Notes under the pieces: model-generated
Database searches by the model: none
Told to the model about the DNA's origin: nothing
Seen by the model: only the letters and a program-made list of their open reading frames with translations
Translations under genes and position numbers: made by a program
NCBI RefSeq assembly: GCF_043555875.1
Contig: NZ_JBIGHW010000007.1
Coordinates: 223,210-287,209, forward strand
Reading direction: 5' to 3'
DNA from: Pelomonas margarita
GTDB lineage: Bacteria > Pseudomonadota > Gammaproteobacteria > Burkholderiales > Burkholderiaceae_C
DNA length: 64,000 nt
Shown: in pieces, positions 10,209-18,529 of the stretch
Layout: every line of letters starts with the position of its first letter
How positions within the stretch are numbered: the first letter of the stretch is position 1

Positions 10209-10237
10209 AGTATATGTGGTTACCCGTACTTTCCCAA
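10209..10237 (-). promoter_or_regulatory. sigma-70-like promoter of the atp operon
   Basis: On the minus strand a -35 element TTGGGA (10237-10232) and a -10 element TATACT (10214-10209) are separated by exactly 17 bases. Transcription would start near 10202, leaving a leader of about 50 bases before the atpI start codon. This is the best promoter match I find in the left third of the window. Confidence 0.65.
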
Positions 10238-10299
10238 AAGCAACCCCACGCGCGAGCCGGCAACCCCCGGTCAACGGGGGGCGAACGGGCGCCGGCGCG

Positions 10300-11202
10300 T
10301 CAGAGCCTGCAGCGCTGCGCGGGCAGGCCCGGCACGGTTACGCGCAGCGTCAATACGGCACCAGCCCAGGGCTCGCGGGCAAGTTCGTCGGCGGGGCGCT
10401 TGTCGCAAGCCGTCGTGATGAACAGCGTGCGCCGATCCGGCCCACCGAAACAGGGCATGGTGGGGCAGCGCACCGGCAGCGCGATATCTTCCAGCAGCTG
10501 GCCGTCGGCTGCATAACGCAGCAATCGCGCGCCTTCAAACATGGCCACCCAATAGGCACCGGACTCGTCCACCGCCGCCCCGTCCGGGCGACCGCCGTAG
10601 CTTTCCAGAGGCTGGCCGGCGGCGCGCGGCTCGAAACGGGCGAAGACCTGCGCCTCGCCCAGCGTGCCGGCCTCGACGTCAAAGTCATGGCGCCAGACCG
10701 TGTGGGCCTTGGTGTCGCTGCGATAGACGCTGCGGCCGTTCGGGCTCCAGGCCAGGCCGTTGGAAGTCACGATGCCGTCCAGCTGCGCGTGGGCGCCGGC
10801 AGCGTCGATGCGCCAGAGCGCGGCCTCGGGCTCGCGCGCATCGCTGAGCGCGCCGATCCAGAAGCGGCCGGCGGCGTCGGGCTTGCCATCGTTGTAGCGC
10901 TGGCGAGCAGGGTCGTAGGGCGGCGCGGCGAGTGGCGTCAGCGCCCCGCTAGCGGTGTCCAGCGCCCACAGGCCGTCGCGCCGCGCCACGATCAGCCCAC
11001 CACCTTGGCGCGCTGCAATGCAGCCGGGTTCAGCCGCCTGCGGGAAGACGTCGGGCGCATCCGCGCCCTCGCGCCAGCGCAGCACCTGGCGGCCGGGGAT
11101 GTCCACGCAATAGAACTGCTGCTCGTCGGGATGCCAGAGCGGCGATTCGCCCAGCAGACAGCGGTGGGCGCCCAGGGGCCGGATGTCGTAGTCAAGTGCC
11201 AT
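10300..11202 (-). CDS. SMP-30/gluconolactonase-family lactonase
   Basis: This 300-residue six-bladed beta-propeller hydrolyses sugar lactones in related enzymes. The metal ligands line up with known SMP-30: Glu19 (LGES), Asn148 (TSNGL) and Asp207 (GRPDG). Asn104 of the RYNDGK motif is also kept. An ATG at 11202 is preferred over the GTG at 11211. It lies 18 bases after a GNAT gene and is the last of a seven-gene minus-strand chain. The true substrate is unknown. Confidence 0.88.
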   Translation of the reverse strand: MALDYDIRPLGAHRCLLGESPLWHPDEQQFYCVDIPGRQVLRWREGADAPDVFPQAAEPGCIAARQGGGLIVARRDGLWALDTASGALTPLAAPPYDPARQRYNDGKPDAAGRFWIGALSDAREPEAALWRIDAAGAHAQLDGIVTSNGLAWSPNGRSVYRSDTKAHTVWRHDFDVEAGTLGEAQVFARFEPRAAGQPLESYGGRPDGAAVDESGAYWVAMFEGARLLRYAADGQLLEDIALPVRCPTMPCFGGPDRRTLFITTACDKRPADELAREPWAGAVLTLRVTVPGLPAQRCRL

Positions 11203-11220
11203 GGCCGGCACTCTAGGCTG

Positions 11221-11736
11221 TTATCCGAAGTAACTCGGGCGGAAGCCACCCAGCTCCACCTTCAGGTAGTGGGCGCCAGGGATGGGGTTGAAGTAGAACG
11301 GCGGCACTTCGACGAAGCCCAGGCTCTCGTACAAGCCACGCGCGGCCTCCATGTCGTCCAGCGTATCCAGCAGCATGCACGAATAGCCGGCCTCGGTGGC
11401 TCGATCCATCAGCTGCTGAGCAAGCAGCCGCCCCAGGCCGAAACGCCGGAAGGCCGGGCGCACGTACAGGCGCTTCATCTCGCAGGCATTGGGGTAGTCG
11501 GCATCCCGCAGCGGGCGGAATGCGCCGCTGCCAGCCACCGCGCCGTCTACCAGCGCCAGCAGCATCAGCCCGTCAGGCGGTGCGTAGGGCCCCGGCAGCG
11601 CCGCCAGCTCCTCCTCAAAGCCCTGGAAGCACAGGTCCACCTGCAGGCTGTTGGCGTAGTCGCGCAGGATGTGGCGGGTCTCCTGCCAGTCCTCTGGCGA
11701 CTCGGGAATGATGAGTTGGATGTCTGGGCCGGACAT
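11221..11736 (-). CDS. GNAT-family N-acetyltransferase
   Basis: This 171-residue protein has the GNAT fold. The acetyl-CoA pyrophosphate-binding loop RRFGLG is at residues 97-102, preceded by the beta-4 strand MKRLYVRP, and ESLGF appears near the C-terminus. The substrate (an amine, antibiotic or protein) cannot be inferred. It lies 24 bases after alaX and 18 before the SMP-30 gene, so co-transcription is likely. Confidence 0.85.
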   Translation of the reverse strand: MSGPDIQLIIPESPEDWQETRHILRDYANSLQVDLCFQGFEEELAALPGPYAPPDGLMLLALVDGAVAGSGAFRPLRDADYPNACEMKRLYVRPAFRRFGLGRLLAQQLMDRATEAGYSCMLLDTLDDMEAARGLYESLGFVEVPPFYFNPIPGAHYLKVELGGFRPSYFG

Positions 11737-11760
11737 AGCGGCGCAGTGTAGCCAGCGGCC

Positions 11761-12480
11761 TCAGCCCGAAAAGCCGAGCACGACCCTGCGGGTCTTGGCG
11801 GACTTCTTCTCTATCTTGGTCACGACGACCGCGCCGATCTCCGCCGTGTTGGCGACGTGCGTGCCGCCACAGGGCTGCAGGTCCACGCCCTCGATTTCCA
11901 GCACCCGCACGCGCCCCAGGCCGCGCGGCGGCTGCACGCTCATGGAGCGCACCAGGCCCGGGTTGGCATCGAGCTCGGCCTCGCTGATCCAGCGGTGGCG
12001 CACCGGATGGGCTTCGGCCACGAGGCGGTCCAGCCCGGCCTGAAGAGCGTCCCTGTCGAAGGGCTGATCGGTGTGGAAGTCCAGCCGCGCGTAGCCCTCG
12101 GTGATGGAGCAGCCATCGACCGGATACGGCAGCAGCGCGCACAGCAGGTGCGTGGCCGTGTGAAAGCGCCGGTGCGCCTGGCGCCTGGGGGCATCCACGT
12201 TCACCTGCACAACAGCGCCGACCGCCGGCAGCGTGTCGCCGTCCATGAGGTGGACGATGGCGCCTGGCTGCTCCTTGCTCTTGCGCGTGTCGGTGATCCG
12301 CCGGCGCTGCGGGCCGGCGCTCAGCCAGCCGGTGTCGCCAGCCTGGCCGCCGCCCAGCGGGTAGCAGACCGTGCGGTCCAGCAGCACGCCGCCCTCGCCG
12401 TGCGCGATGACGCGGGCCTCGCAGGCCAGCAGCGTCGCATCCTCGCGGAACAGCTCCTCGGTGAGCACGGGCGCCACCAT
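11761..12480 (-). CDS. alaX: alanyl-tRNA editing protein AlaX
   Basis: This 239-residue stand-alone editing domain hydrolyses mischarged aminoacyl-tRNA(Ala). The zinc ligands are present as HTATH and as the CGGTH motif near the C-terminus. The open frame runs on to 13011, but the ATG at 12480 overlaps the stop of the PhzF gene by one base (TGATG), which fixes the start and suggests translational coupling. The extra length beyond the editing core suggests the AlaX-M/L subclass. Confidence 0.87.
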   Translation of the reverse strand: MVAPVLTEELFREDATLLACEARVIAHGEGGVLLDRTVCYPLGGGQAGDTGWLSAGPQRRRITDTRKSKEQPGAIVHLMDGDTLPAVGAVVQVNVDAPRRQAHRRFHTATHLLCALLPYPVDGCSITEGYARLDFHTDQPFDRDALQAGLDRLVAEAHPVRHRWISEAELDANPGLVRSMSVQPPRGLGRVRVLEIEGVDLQPCGGTHVANTAEIGAVVVTKIEKKSAKTRRVVLGFSG

Positions 12481-13319
12481 CACAGCCGCACCTGGCCGTG
12501 GATGAGCGGCGTGACGTCGCCGCCTATCCAGGTGGCCTCGGCATCGCGCGTCACGTGCACGCGGCCGGCGCGGCCCAGCGCGGCGCCTTGCGCGGCCACG
12601 TAGTGGTCGCCCGCCAGACCCGCGCCCTGCAGCCACAGCGCCAGGCCGGCGTTGAGGCTGCCGGTCACCGGGTCTTCCGGCACGCCGAGGTCGGGCACAA
12701 AGGCGCGCACCTCGAACTGGCAGTCCGCCCCCTCGGGATGGGCGCCGACGACGCCCAGCTTCAGGCCCTGCATGGCAACAAAATCCGGCTGCAGCGCCAG
12801 CACCGAGGCGGCGTCCGGCAGGCGAGCGGCCATCCAGCCCGGGCCGTTGTCGCACCAGACCAGATCCAGCAACTGCGCCGGCGCGATGCGCAGCGCCGCC
12901 AGCACCTGCGCTCGGCCCGCCGAATCGACCGGCCCACTGTGGCGCAGCGGCGGCGCCGCGAAGGCCAGCCGCGCGCCGTCGCGCTTCACGCGCACCAGCC
13001 CGATGGCGCATTGCTGCACCACTTCGCCGGGCTTCTTCACATCGCCACCACTGGCCAGGAAGGCATGCGCGCTGCCCAGCGTCGGGTGGCCAGCGAAGGG
13101 CAGCTCGCCACCGGGCGTGAAGATGCGCACGCGGTAGTCGGCCGCGGGGTCGGTGGGCGGTAGCAGGAAGGTGGTCTCGGACAGGTTGGTCCAGCGCGCG
13201 AACGCGGCCATGTCCGCATCGGACAGGCCCGCGGCGTCGATGACGACCGCCAGCGGGTTGCCCTTCAGCGGCTCGGCGGTGAAGACGTCGACCTGGGCGA
13301 AGCGGCGCAGCTGGGTCAT
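12480..13319 (-). CDS. PhzF-family isomerase/epimerase
   Basis: This 279-residue protein has the diaminopimelate-epimerase-like PhzF fold of two pseudo-symmetric halves. Family motifs include GNPLAVV near the start, the conserved NLSETTF with its catalytic glutamate, TPGGELPFAGHPTLG and PEDPVTGS. The frame extends upstream to 13403, but the ATG at 13319 gives the standard start (MTQLRRFAQVDVF). Its stop is coupled to alaX. No phenazine genes are nearby, so the substrate is unknown. Confidence 0.88.
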   Translation of the reverse strand: MTQLRRFAQVDVFTAEPLKGNPLAVVIDAAGLSDADMAAFARWTNLSETTFLLPPTDPAADYRVRIFTPGGELPFAGHPTLGSAHAFLASGGDVKKPGEVVQQCAIGLVRVKRDGARLAFAAPPLRHSGPVDSAGRAQVLAALRIAPAQLLDLVWCDNGPGWMAARLPDAASVLALQPDFVAMQGLKLGVVGAHPEGADCQFEVRAFVPDLGVPEDPVTGSLNAGLALWLQGAGLAGDHYVAAQGAALGRAGRVHVTRDAEATWIGGDVTPLIHGQVRL

Positions 13320-13392
13320 GGCTGCCCCCTTCGGCCTGCGGCTTGCCCCGCCAGGCGGGAGCGAGCTTGCTTGAGGCAGCCCGGCGCGGCGC

Positions 13393-14601
13393 TCATGGCG
13401 CATGCTCCGTGGCCGACTCCAGCGCCTCGTGCAGCAGCCGGCCCAGCTTCTCCACGCCCTCGCGGATGAGGTCGGGCGTCAACGTCACGAAGGACAGTCG
13501 CAGCGTGCGCGGGTCGGGCTGCTGGGCATAGAAGGCCGCGCCGGGCACGAAGGCCACGCCTGCGTCCACCGCGCGCGGCAGCAGGGCCATCGCGTCCAGG
13601 CCGGCAGGCAGGCGGATCCAGAAGAACATGCCGCCGGCCGGCGACTGCCAGTCGCAACCCGCCGGCAGGTGCTCGCGCAGCGCCTCGGCCATCGCATCCC
13701 GGTTGGCCTTGTAGAGCGCGCGGATGGAAGGAACATGCTGCTCCAGAAAGCCGTCTTTCACCACCTCGTGCACCACGCGCTGGTTGAAGCCCGGCGTGTG
13801 CAGGTCAGCCGCCTGCTTGGCCTGCAGCAGCTTGGGGTACAGCTCGCGCGGCGCGATGAGGTAGCCCAGCCGGAAACCCGGCGTCAGCACCTTGGAGAAC
13901 GAGCCCAGGTACAGCGAACCCTCGGGCCACAGGCTGGACAGCGATGCCGGCGGCGGCTCGTCGAACCACAGGTCGCCATAGGGGTTGTCCTCGACGAAGG
14001 GCACGTTGGCCCGGCGCAGCGCCTCCACCACATCCACGCGGCGCTGTGCGCCCATCACGCGCCCCGTCGGGTTCTGGTAATTGGGCAGCAGGTAGGCGAA
14101 GCGGGTGCCCGGTGCGTCATGCGGCAACTGCCGAATAGCTTCCGGGCGCGGCCCTTCGTGGTCGCTATCCAGGCTGGCGAACAGCGGCTCGAAAGGCGTG
14201 AAGGCCTGCAGCGCGCCGAGGTAGGTGGGCGTCTCCACGGCCACCGGTGCACCGGCGTCGCAGAGGATCTTGCCCACCAGGTCCAGGCCCTGCTGCGAGC
14301 CGCTGGTGATCAGCACCTGGTCCGGCGACACCGTCATGCCCAGCGACGCCGCCCGCGCCGCCACCCATTCGCGCAGCGGCGCGTAGCCCTCGCTGGCGGC
14401 GTACTGCAGCGACTCGCGCGGCGTGTGCGTCAGCACGCGGTCACAGGCGGCCTTGATCGCGTCGACGGGAAAGGTGTCTGCGCTGGGCAGGCCGCCGGCC
14501 ATGGACAGGATGCCCGGCTTCTCGGTGACCTTGAGGATCTCCCGGATGATGGACGGGTTCATGCGCGCGGCACGGCGCGCCTGGGTCCAGATGGTGCTCA
14601 T
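13393..14601 (-). CDS. PLP-dependent aminotransferase, 2-aminoadipate/aromatic type
   Basis: This 402-residue fold-type I aminotransferase has the PLP lysine at Lys237 (SFSKVLTPGFRLGY), the PNYQNPTG motif around residue 177 and VEDNPYG for the cofactor pyridine nitrogen. It resembles LysN/2-aminoadipate transaminases. Its ATG overlaps the stop of the DUF2917 gene (ATGA), so it is coupled to the exporter and DUF2917 genes upstream. An unrelated MocR-type aminotransferase-fold regulator lies nearby at 15891. Confidence 0.88.
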   Translation of the reverse strand: MSTIWTQARRAARMNPSIIREILKVTEKPGILSMAGGLPSADTFPVDAIKAACDRVLTHTPRESLQYAASEGYAPLREWVAARAASLGMTVSPDQVLITSGSQQGLDLVGKILCDAGAPVAVETPTYLGALQAFTPFEPLFASLDSDHEGPRPEAIRQLPHDAPGTRFAYLLPNYQNPTGRVMGAQRRVDVVEALRRANVPFVEDNPYGDLWFDEPPPASLSSLWPEGSLYLGSFSKVLTPGFRLGYLIAPRELYPKLLQAKQAADLHTPGFNQRVVHEVVKDGFLEQHVPSIRALYKANRDAMAEALREHLPAGCDWQSPAGGMFFWIRLPAGLDAMALLPRAVDAGVAFVPGAAFYAQQPDPRTLRLSFVTLTPDLIREGVEKLGRLLHEALESATEHAP

Positions 14602-14900
14602 GAGGTGATGACGCCAAATTTGAAAACGGGCAGCCTAGCACTGGCCCGCGCCGGGCTCGGGCGCGGAACGGCCGGCTGCAGCAATTGAAAAGACGCCTCG
14701 GGCCAGGCCTCGGCCACGGCCTGGGTGCCGGCCGGCAGCGTCAGCCCGTCACCGGCGCTCAGCCAGTGATCCGCGGTGCTGCCGGTCAGCGTCACCCACA
14801 GCCGCCCCTGCGTGACAACCAGCCGCCGCGCGCTGCGCGTGGCGGCCAGCGTCAGCGCCTGGCCGGTGCCGAGTTGTGTCGTGAAACATCGATCCGTCAT
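14598..14900 (-). CDS. DUF2917 family protein
   Basis: This 100-residue protein resembles the DUF2917 family: a small all-beta protein with LVVTQGRLWVTLTGS and WLSAGDGLTLPAGT, suggestive of a cupin-like barrel. No catalytic residues are evident. It starts at the ATG at 14900 behind a GGGAGGG site and overlaps both neighbours by four bases (ATGA), so it is embedded in the EamA-aminotransferase operon. Its function is unknown. Confidence 0.75.
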   Translation of the reverse strand: MTDRCFTTQLGTGQALTLAATRSARRLVVTQGRLWVTLTGSTADHWLSAGDGLTLPAGTQAVAEAWPEASFQLLQPAVPRPSPARASARLPVFKFGVITS

Positions 14901-15817
14901 GGGCCCTCCCGAACATCCACTGGCTGACGCTTGCCCACCCACACCACCGCCAGCACGGCGGCCGCGAACAGCAGCGTCATCGCGTCCAGCCGCTCGCCGA
15001 GCAGGGGCACGGCCAGCAGCATGGACAGAAACGGTTGCAGCACCTGCACCTGGCTCACACGCAGCGTGCCGCCCAGCGCCAGCGCGCGATACCAGGCAAA
15101 GAAGCCGATCCACATCGACACCAGCGACACATAGGCGAAGCCCAGCCACGCCGACGCCGCCACCGGCGCCACGGGCCGCGTGAACACGGCCACCGGTACC
15201 GTGAGCGGCAGGCTCAGCACCAGCACCCAGCAGATCACCTGCTCCGCCGTCAGGGCAACTGACAAGCGAGCGCCACTCACATAACCCGCCGACGCGCAGA
15301 CCACGGCACCCAGCAGCAACGCGTCGGCGACTTCCAGCCCGCCCGCGCCGCGCCAGGCGGCAAAGACGATCACCAGCGCCAGCCCCGCCAGCGCGCAGAC
15401 CCAGAAGCCCGCACTGGGCCGCTGACGCAGAACCGCCGCCGCGATGACGGCCGTGGCCAGCGGCAGCACGCCGGAGACAACCGACGCATGCACGGCATCC
15501 ACCTGCCGCACTGCCAACCCCAGCAACACCGGCCAGCCGAACACGACGCCGGCCGCCGTGAAGGCCAGCAGCGCCCACTCTCGCCCGCGCGGCCGCCGCG
15601 CGCCGGTGGCGGCCAGGTAGACCGCCGACAGCACGCCCGCCACCGCCGCGCGGCCGAAGGCGACGAACACCGGGTCGAGCTGCGGCGCCTCGGCGCTGCC
15701 ACCGGCCAGCCGCGTCATCGGGATGCTGAGCGCGAACATGAACACGCCCGCCACGCCCAGCAGCAGGCCGCGCGCGGTGTCAGACGACGTCGTGGTGGAG
15801 AGGGGCAACCCGGGCAT
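14897..15817 (-). CDS. EamA/DMT-family transporter
   Basis: This 306-residue inner-membrane protein has ten predicted helices in two EamA repeats. The second repeat contains the typical GGTLRVSQVQVLQPF and LLGERLD segments. Such proteins export amino acids or metabolites. It is divergent from a MocR-type regulator, with 73 bases between the start codons that contain repeated operator-like sites, so the regulator probably controls it. It is the first gene of a minus-strand chain that reaches 10300. Confidence 0.88.
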   Translation of the reverse strand: MPGLPLSTTTSSDTARGLLLGVAGVFMFALSIPMTRLAGGSAEAPQLDPVFVAFGRAAVAGVLSAVYLAATGARRPRGREWALLAFTAAGVVFGWPVLLGLAVRQVDAVHASVVSGVLPLATAVIAAAVLRQRPSAGFWVCALAGLALVIVFAAWRGAGGLEVADALLLGAVVCASAGYVSGARLSVALTAEQVICWVLVLSLPLTVPVAVFTRPVAPVAASAWLGFAYVSLVSMWIGFFAWYRALALGGTLRVSQVQVLQPFLSMLLAVPLLGERLDAMTLLFAAAVLAVVWVGKRQPVDVREGP

Positions 15818-15840
15818 ATGCTCAGTCTAGGCACAGCAAC

Positions 15841-15888
15841 CAGTACAGAACCAGTACAGTATGTCAACCACAGCCTGAATCTGTACTG
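15841..15888. promoter_or_regulatory. MocR operator: three CAGTACAG sites and a TTGACA -35 box
   Basis: CAGTACAG occurs at 15841-15848 and 15852-15859 as a direct repeat. It occurs inverted (CTGTACTG) at 15881-15888, three bases before the regulator's ATG. Between them, on the minus strand, is a perfect TTGACA (15867-15862) pointing at the transporter, but the matching -10 region is poor and is covered by the direct repeats. This is the layout expected for MocR regulators, which bind spaced direct repeats. Confidence 0.7.
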
Positions 15889-15890
15889 CC

Positions 15891-17327
15891 ATGCCCACCG
15901 GTACACCCTCGCCCCTGCAGCGCGACGCCAGCCAGCCTCTGGCCGGCCAGTTGGCCGAGCGCTACGCCCAGCGCATCCGCGAGCGCCTGCTGCTGCCCGG
16001 CGCACGCCTGCCCTCCGTGCGCGACTGTGCGCGCCAGCACGGCGTCAGCCCGCACACCGTCGTCGCGGCCTACGACCAGTTGCAGGCCGCCGGCCTGGTG
16101 GAGGCGCGGCGGCAACGCGGCTTTTTCGTGCGCGAAACGCGGCCGCCAGCCACCACCGCCCGGGCCGCGCGGCCTGCCAGCGCCCTGCCCCGCCAGGCCC
16201 CGGTGGACGCGACGGCGTTGATCCGCGGCATGTTCGAGGCCGATGCCGCCCGCTCGCCGGGCCTGGGCACGCTGCCCGCCGACTGGCTGGACCCGACGCT
16301 GCTGCAGTCGGCGCTGCGCCGGCTCAGCAGCGACACCGCGGTGCAGATGAGCTACGGCGACCCCAGCGGTGACGAGCGGCTGCGCGTGGCGCTGTCGCAG
16401 CGACTGGCCGACCTGGGCATCCACGCCGGCCCGGCACAGATCCTCACCACGAATGGCGCCACGCATGCGCTGGACCTGCTCATCCGCACCCAGCTGCAGC
16501 CCGGCGACGCGGTGCTGGTGGACGACCCCGGCTGGTCCGTCATCTTTGCGCGCCTGACGCAGGCCGGCATCCGGCTGCTGCCCGTGCCGCGCGGCCCGGC
16601 CGGCCCGGATCTGGCCGTGCTGGCCGCGCTGGCCGCCCAGCACGCGCCCCGCGCCTACCTGACGGTGTCGGTGCTGCACAACCCCACCGGCCACAGCCTG
16701 GACCTCGCCACCGCCCACCAGCTGCTGCGCCTGGCCGACGAGCACGACTTTCTCGTCATCGAGGACGACAGCTACGGCTTCCTGGCCCCCGAGCACCTGC
16801 CACGGCTCGCCGCGCTGGACGGGCTGCGCCGCGTCGTCTACGTGGGCGGCTTCTCGAAAGTGCTGACGCCGGCCTGGCGCGTGGGCTACCTGGCGGCCGC
16901 GCCCGAGCGGCTGACGGCACTGACGGACACCAAGCTGCTAGACGGCCTGACCAGCTCGCCCGTGCTGGAGCGCGCCGTCGCGCTGTGCCTGGAGCAAGGC
17001 CGGCTGCGCCGCCACGCGCAGCGGCTGCGCGAGCGGCTGGGCGCAGCCCGGCAGCGCGTCGCGGCGCTGGCGGCCCGGCAGGGCTTTCAGTGGGCCACGC
17101 CGCCCGACGGCCTGTTCGGCTGGCTGGACACCGGCGTGGACACCGAACGCCTGGCCCAGCCGCTGCTGGACGCCGGCTGGCTGACGGCGCCCGGCGCGCT
17201 GTTCAGCGCCACGCGCCGGCCCGGCTCGCTGATGCGCGTGAACATGGCCACCTCGCTGGACCCTGCCTTCTGGCGGCAGCTGCGCGCCTGCGTGGACGAG
17301 CTCCAGCGCCGGCCGGCGCCGGGCTGA
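15891..17327 (+). CDS. MocR-type transcriptional regulator (GntR HTH plus aminotransferase-like domain)
   Basis: This 478-residue protein has an N-terminal winged helix of the GntR type (about residues 17-80, LPSVRDCARQHGVSPHTV). A fold-type I aminotransferase-like domain follows that binds PLP through Lys323 (GGFSKVLTPAWRVGY). PdxR, GabR and TauR share this build and sense vitamin B6 or amino-compound adducts. It is divergent from an EamA transporter, and the intergenic repeats suggest that it represses itself and controls the exporter. The effector is unknown. Confidence 0.9.
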   Translation: MPTGTPSPLQRDASQPLAGQLAERYAQRIRERLLLPGARLPSVRDCARQHGVSPHTVVAAYDQLQAAGLVEARRQRGFFVRETRPPATTARAARPASALPRQAPVDATALIRGMFEADAARSPGLGTLPADWLDPTLLQSALRRLSSDTAVQMSYGDPSGDERLRVALSQRLADLGIHAGPAQILTTNGATHALDLLIRTQLQPGDAVLVDDPGWSVIFARLTQAGIRLLPVPRGPAGPDLAVLAALAAQHAPRAYLTVSVLHNPTGHSLDLATAHQLLRLADEHDFLVIEDDSYGFLAPEHLPRLAALDGLRRVVYVGGFSKVLTPAWRVGYLAAAPERLTALTDTKLLDGLTSSPVLERAVALCLEQGRLRRHAQRLRERLGAARQRVAALAARQGFQWATPPDGLFGWLDTGVDTERLAQPLLDAGWLTAPGALFSATRRPGSLMRVNMATSLDPAFWRQLRACVDELQRRPAPG

Positions 17328-17450
17328 AGTTGGCCTGCAAAAAAAGCGCGGCAGCAGGCGGTTTGTCACAGGATGCAACCGCGGCGGCCCGCAGAATCGC
17401 GCCCGATGCGCTGTCAGTGATCCGCAGCGCACAGTGACAAGAACGATCCC

Positions 17451-18059
17451 GTGAAATTCCTCGTCGTTGACCCGCTGGCTGGCGTCCAGACCTTCGCCCG
17501 ACAACTGCTGCAAAGCCATGGCTTCGCGCCCGAACACATCCTGTGCTGCGCCGACACCGACACGGCCCTGGCCCAGGGGCTGGCGTTCAAGCCGCAATTC
17601 ATCATCACCGACTGGTTCGGCAAGTCCACGCTGAGTGGACTCCAGCTATTCCAGCGCCTGCGCGACGTGCAACCCACGCTGCAGCTGTCGCTGCTGAGCT
17701 TCGAGGTGAAGCCCGAGCACGAGTTCGAGGCCGAGGCGCTCGGCGCGCATTTCGTGCTGAAGAAACCGTTCACGGCCGACCAGCTCAAGACCGCCGTGAC
17801 CCGCGCGCTGAACACGCTGGCCAAGACGTCACCCGACCTGCACCGCGAACTGCGCGACACCATGCGCAGCACCCGGGCGGCGGCACGGCCTGTGCTGCCC
17901 GCGCGGCCGCCCGAGCCCGTCATCAAGCCCGGCGACAAGGTGCGCTACCAGGGCCATGTGCACGTGGCCCAGCACGTCATCCACCGCCAGGGCGAGACGG
18001 TAGTACAGCTCAAGGGGCAGCCGGCCTTCGTGCCGGTGACCAAGCTTCAGCCGGCCTGA
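17451..18059 (+). CDS. receiver-domain protein with an SH3-like C-terminal domain
   Basis: This 202-residue protein starts with GTG. Residues 1-120 form a CheY-like receiver: the phospho-acceptor is Asp54 (IITDWFG) and the conserved lysine is Lys104 (LKKPF). Only one acidic residue (Asp7) stands where two are usual. After a Pro/Arg linker, residues about 147-202 form a compact beta-rich segment (PGDKVRYQG, VVQLKG, FVPVTKL) that looks like a small SH3/KOW barrel. No HTH or enzyme domain is present. Its 3' end overlaps ridA, on the other strand, by 13 bases. Confidence 0.75.
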   Translation: MKFLVVDPLAGVQTFARQLLQSHGFAPEHILCCADTDTALAQGLAFKPQFIITDWFGKSTLSGLQLFQRLRDVQPTLQLSLLSFEVKPEHEFEAEALGAHFVLKKPFTADQLKTAVTRALNTLAKTSPDLHRELRDTMRSTRAAARPVLPARPPEPVIKPGDKVRYQGHVHVAQHVIHRQGETVVQLKGQPAFVPVTKLQPA

Positions 18060-18448
18060 ACCGGCTTGTAGGCCACCACGTCGATCTCCACCTTGGCCGG
18101 GATCATCAACCGCGACTCCACGGTGGAGCGCGCCGGCTTGCCGCCGGGAAAGTAGCCCATGTAGACGCGGTTGAAGGCGCCGAAGTCGCGCGCGTCCTCC
18201 AGCCACACGCTGGCCTTGCAGACGTCCGCCAGCGTGGCGCCGGCCAGCGCGAGCGCGGCCTCCAGGTTGGCGAACACCTGGCGCGTCTGCGCCTCGATGC
18301 CGCCATCGACGATGTGGCCCTGCGCATCCACCGGCACCTGGCCGGACACGTAGACGAAGTCCCCCGCGCGTACGGCGGGCGAGAGCGGGCGGGGCTGGCG
18401 GTCGCTGGCGGTGGGCTCGGCGCCGAGGAAGGTCAGTAAGGAGGTCAT
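18047..18448 (-). CDS. RidA-family enamine/imine deaminase
   Basis: This 133-residue protein belongs to the RidA/YjgF family, which hydrolyses reactive enamines such as 2-aminoacrylate released by PLP dehydratases. The GDFVYVSGQVPVD segment, the PARSTVES segment with the substrate-binding arginine and the VEIDVVAY end are present. It is divergent from a D-serine-dehydratase-like gene (start codons 82 bases apart), which would make exactly this kind of intermediate. I start at the ATG at 18448; the much longer open frame upstream is antisense to that dehydratase. Confidence 0.88.
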   Translation of the reverse strand: MTSLLTFLGAEPTASDRQPRPLSPAVRAGDFVYVSGQVPVDAQGHIVDGGIEAQTRQVFANLEAALALAGATLADVCKASVWLEDARDFGAFNRVYMGYFPGGKPARSTVESRLMIPAKVEIDVVAYKPVQAG

Positions 18449-18529
18449 GGCGGCAGTCTGGTGGGCCCGCTCGGCACGCGCAAGCGCACCCTTTAGACGA
18501 CCTTCAGACAGCACCGCGATGATGGCGCC

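Noticed and set aside
12481..13011. Upstream extension of the alaX frame
   Set aside because: It overlaps PhzF in another frame. The TGATG junction at 12480 gives a normal AlaX.
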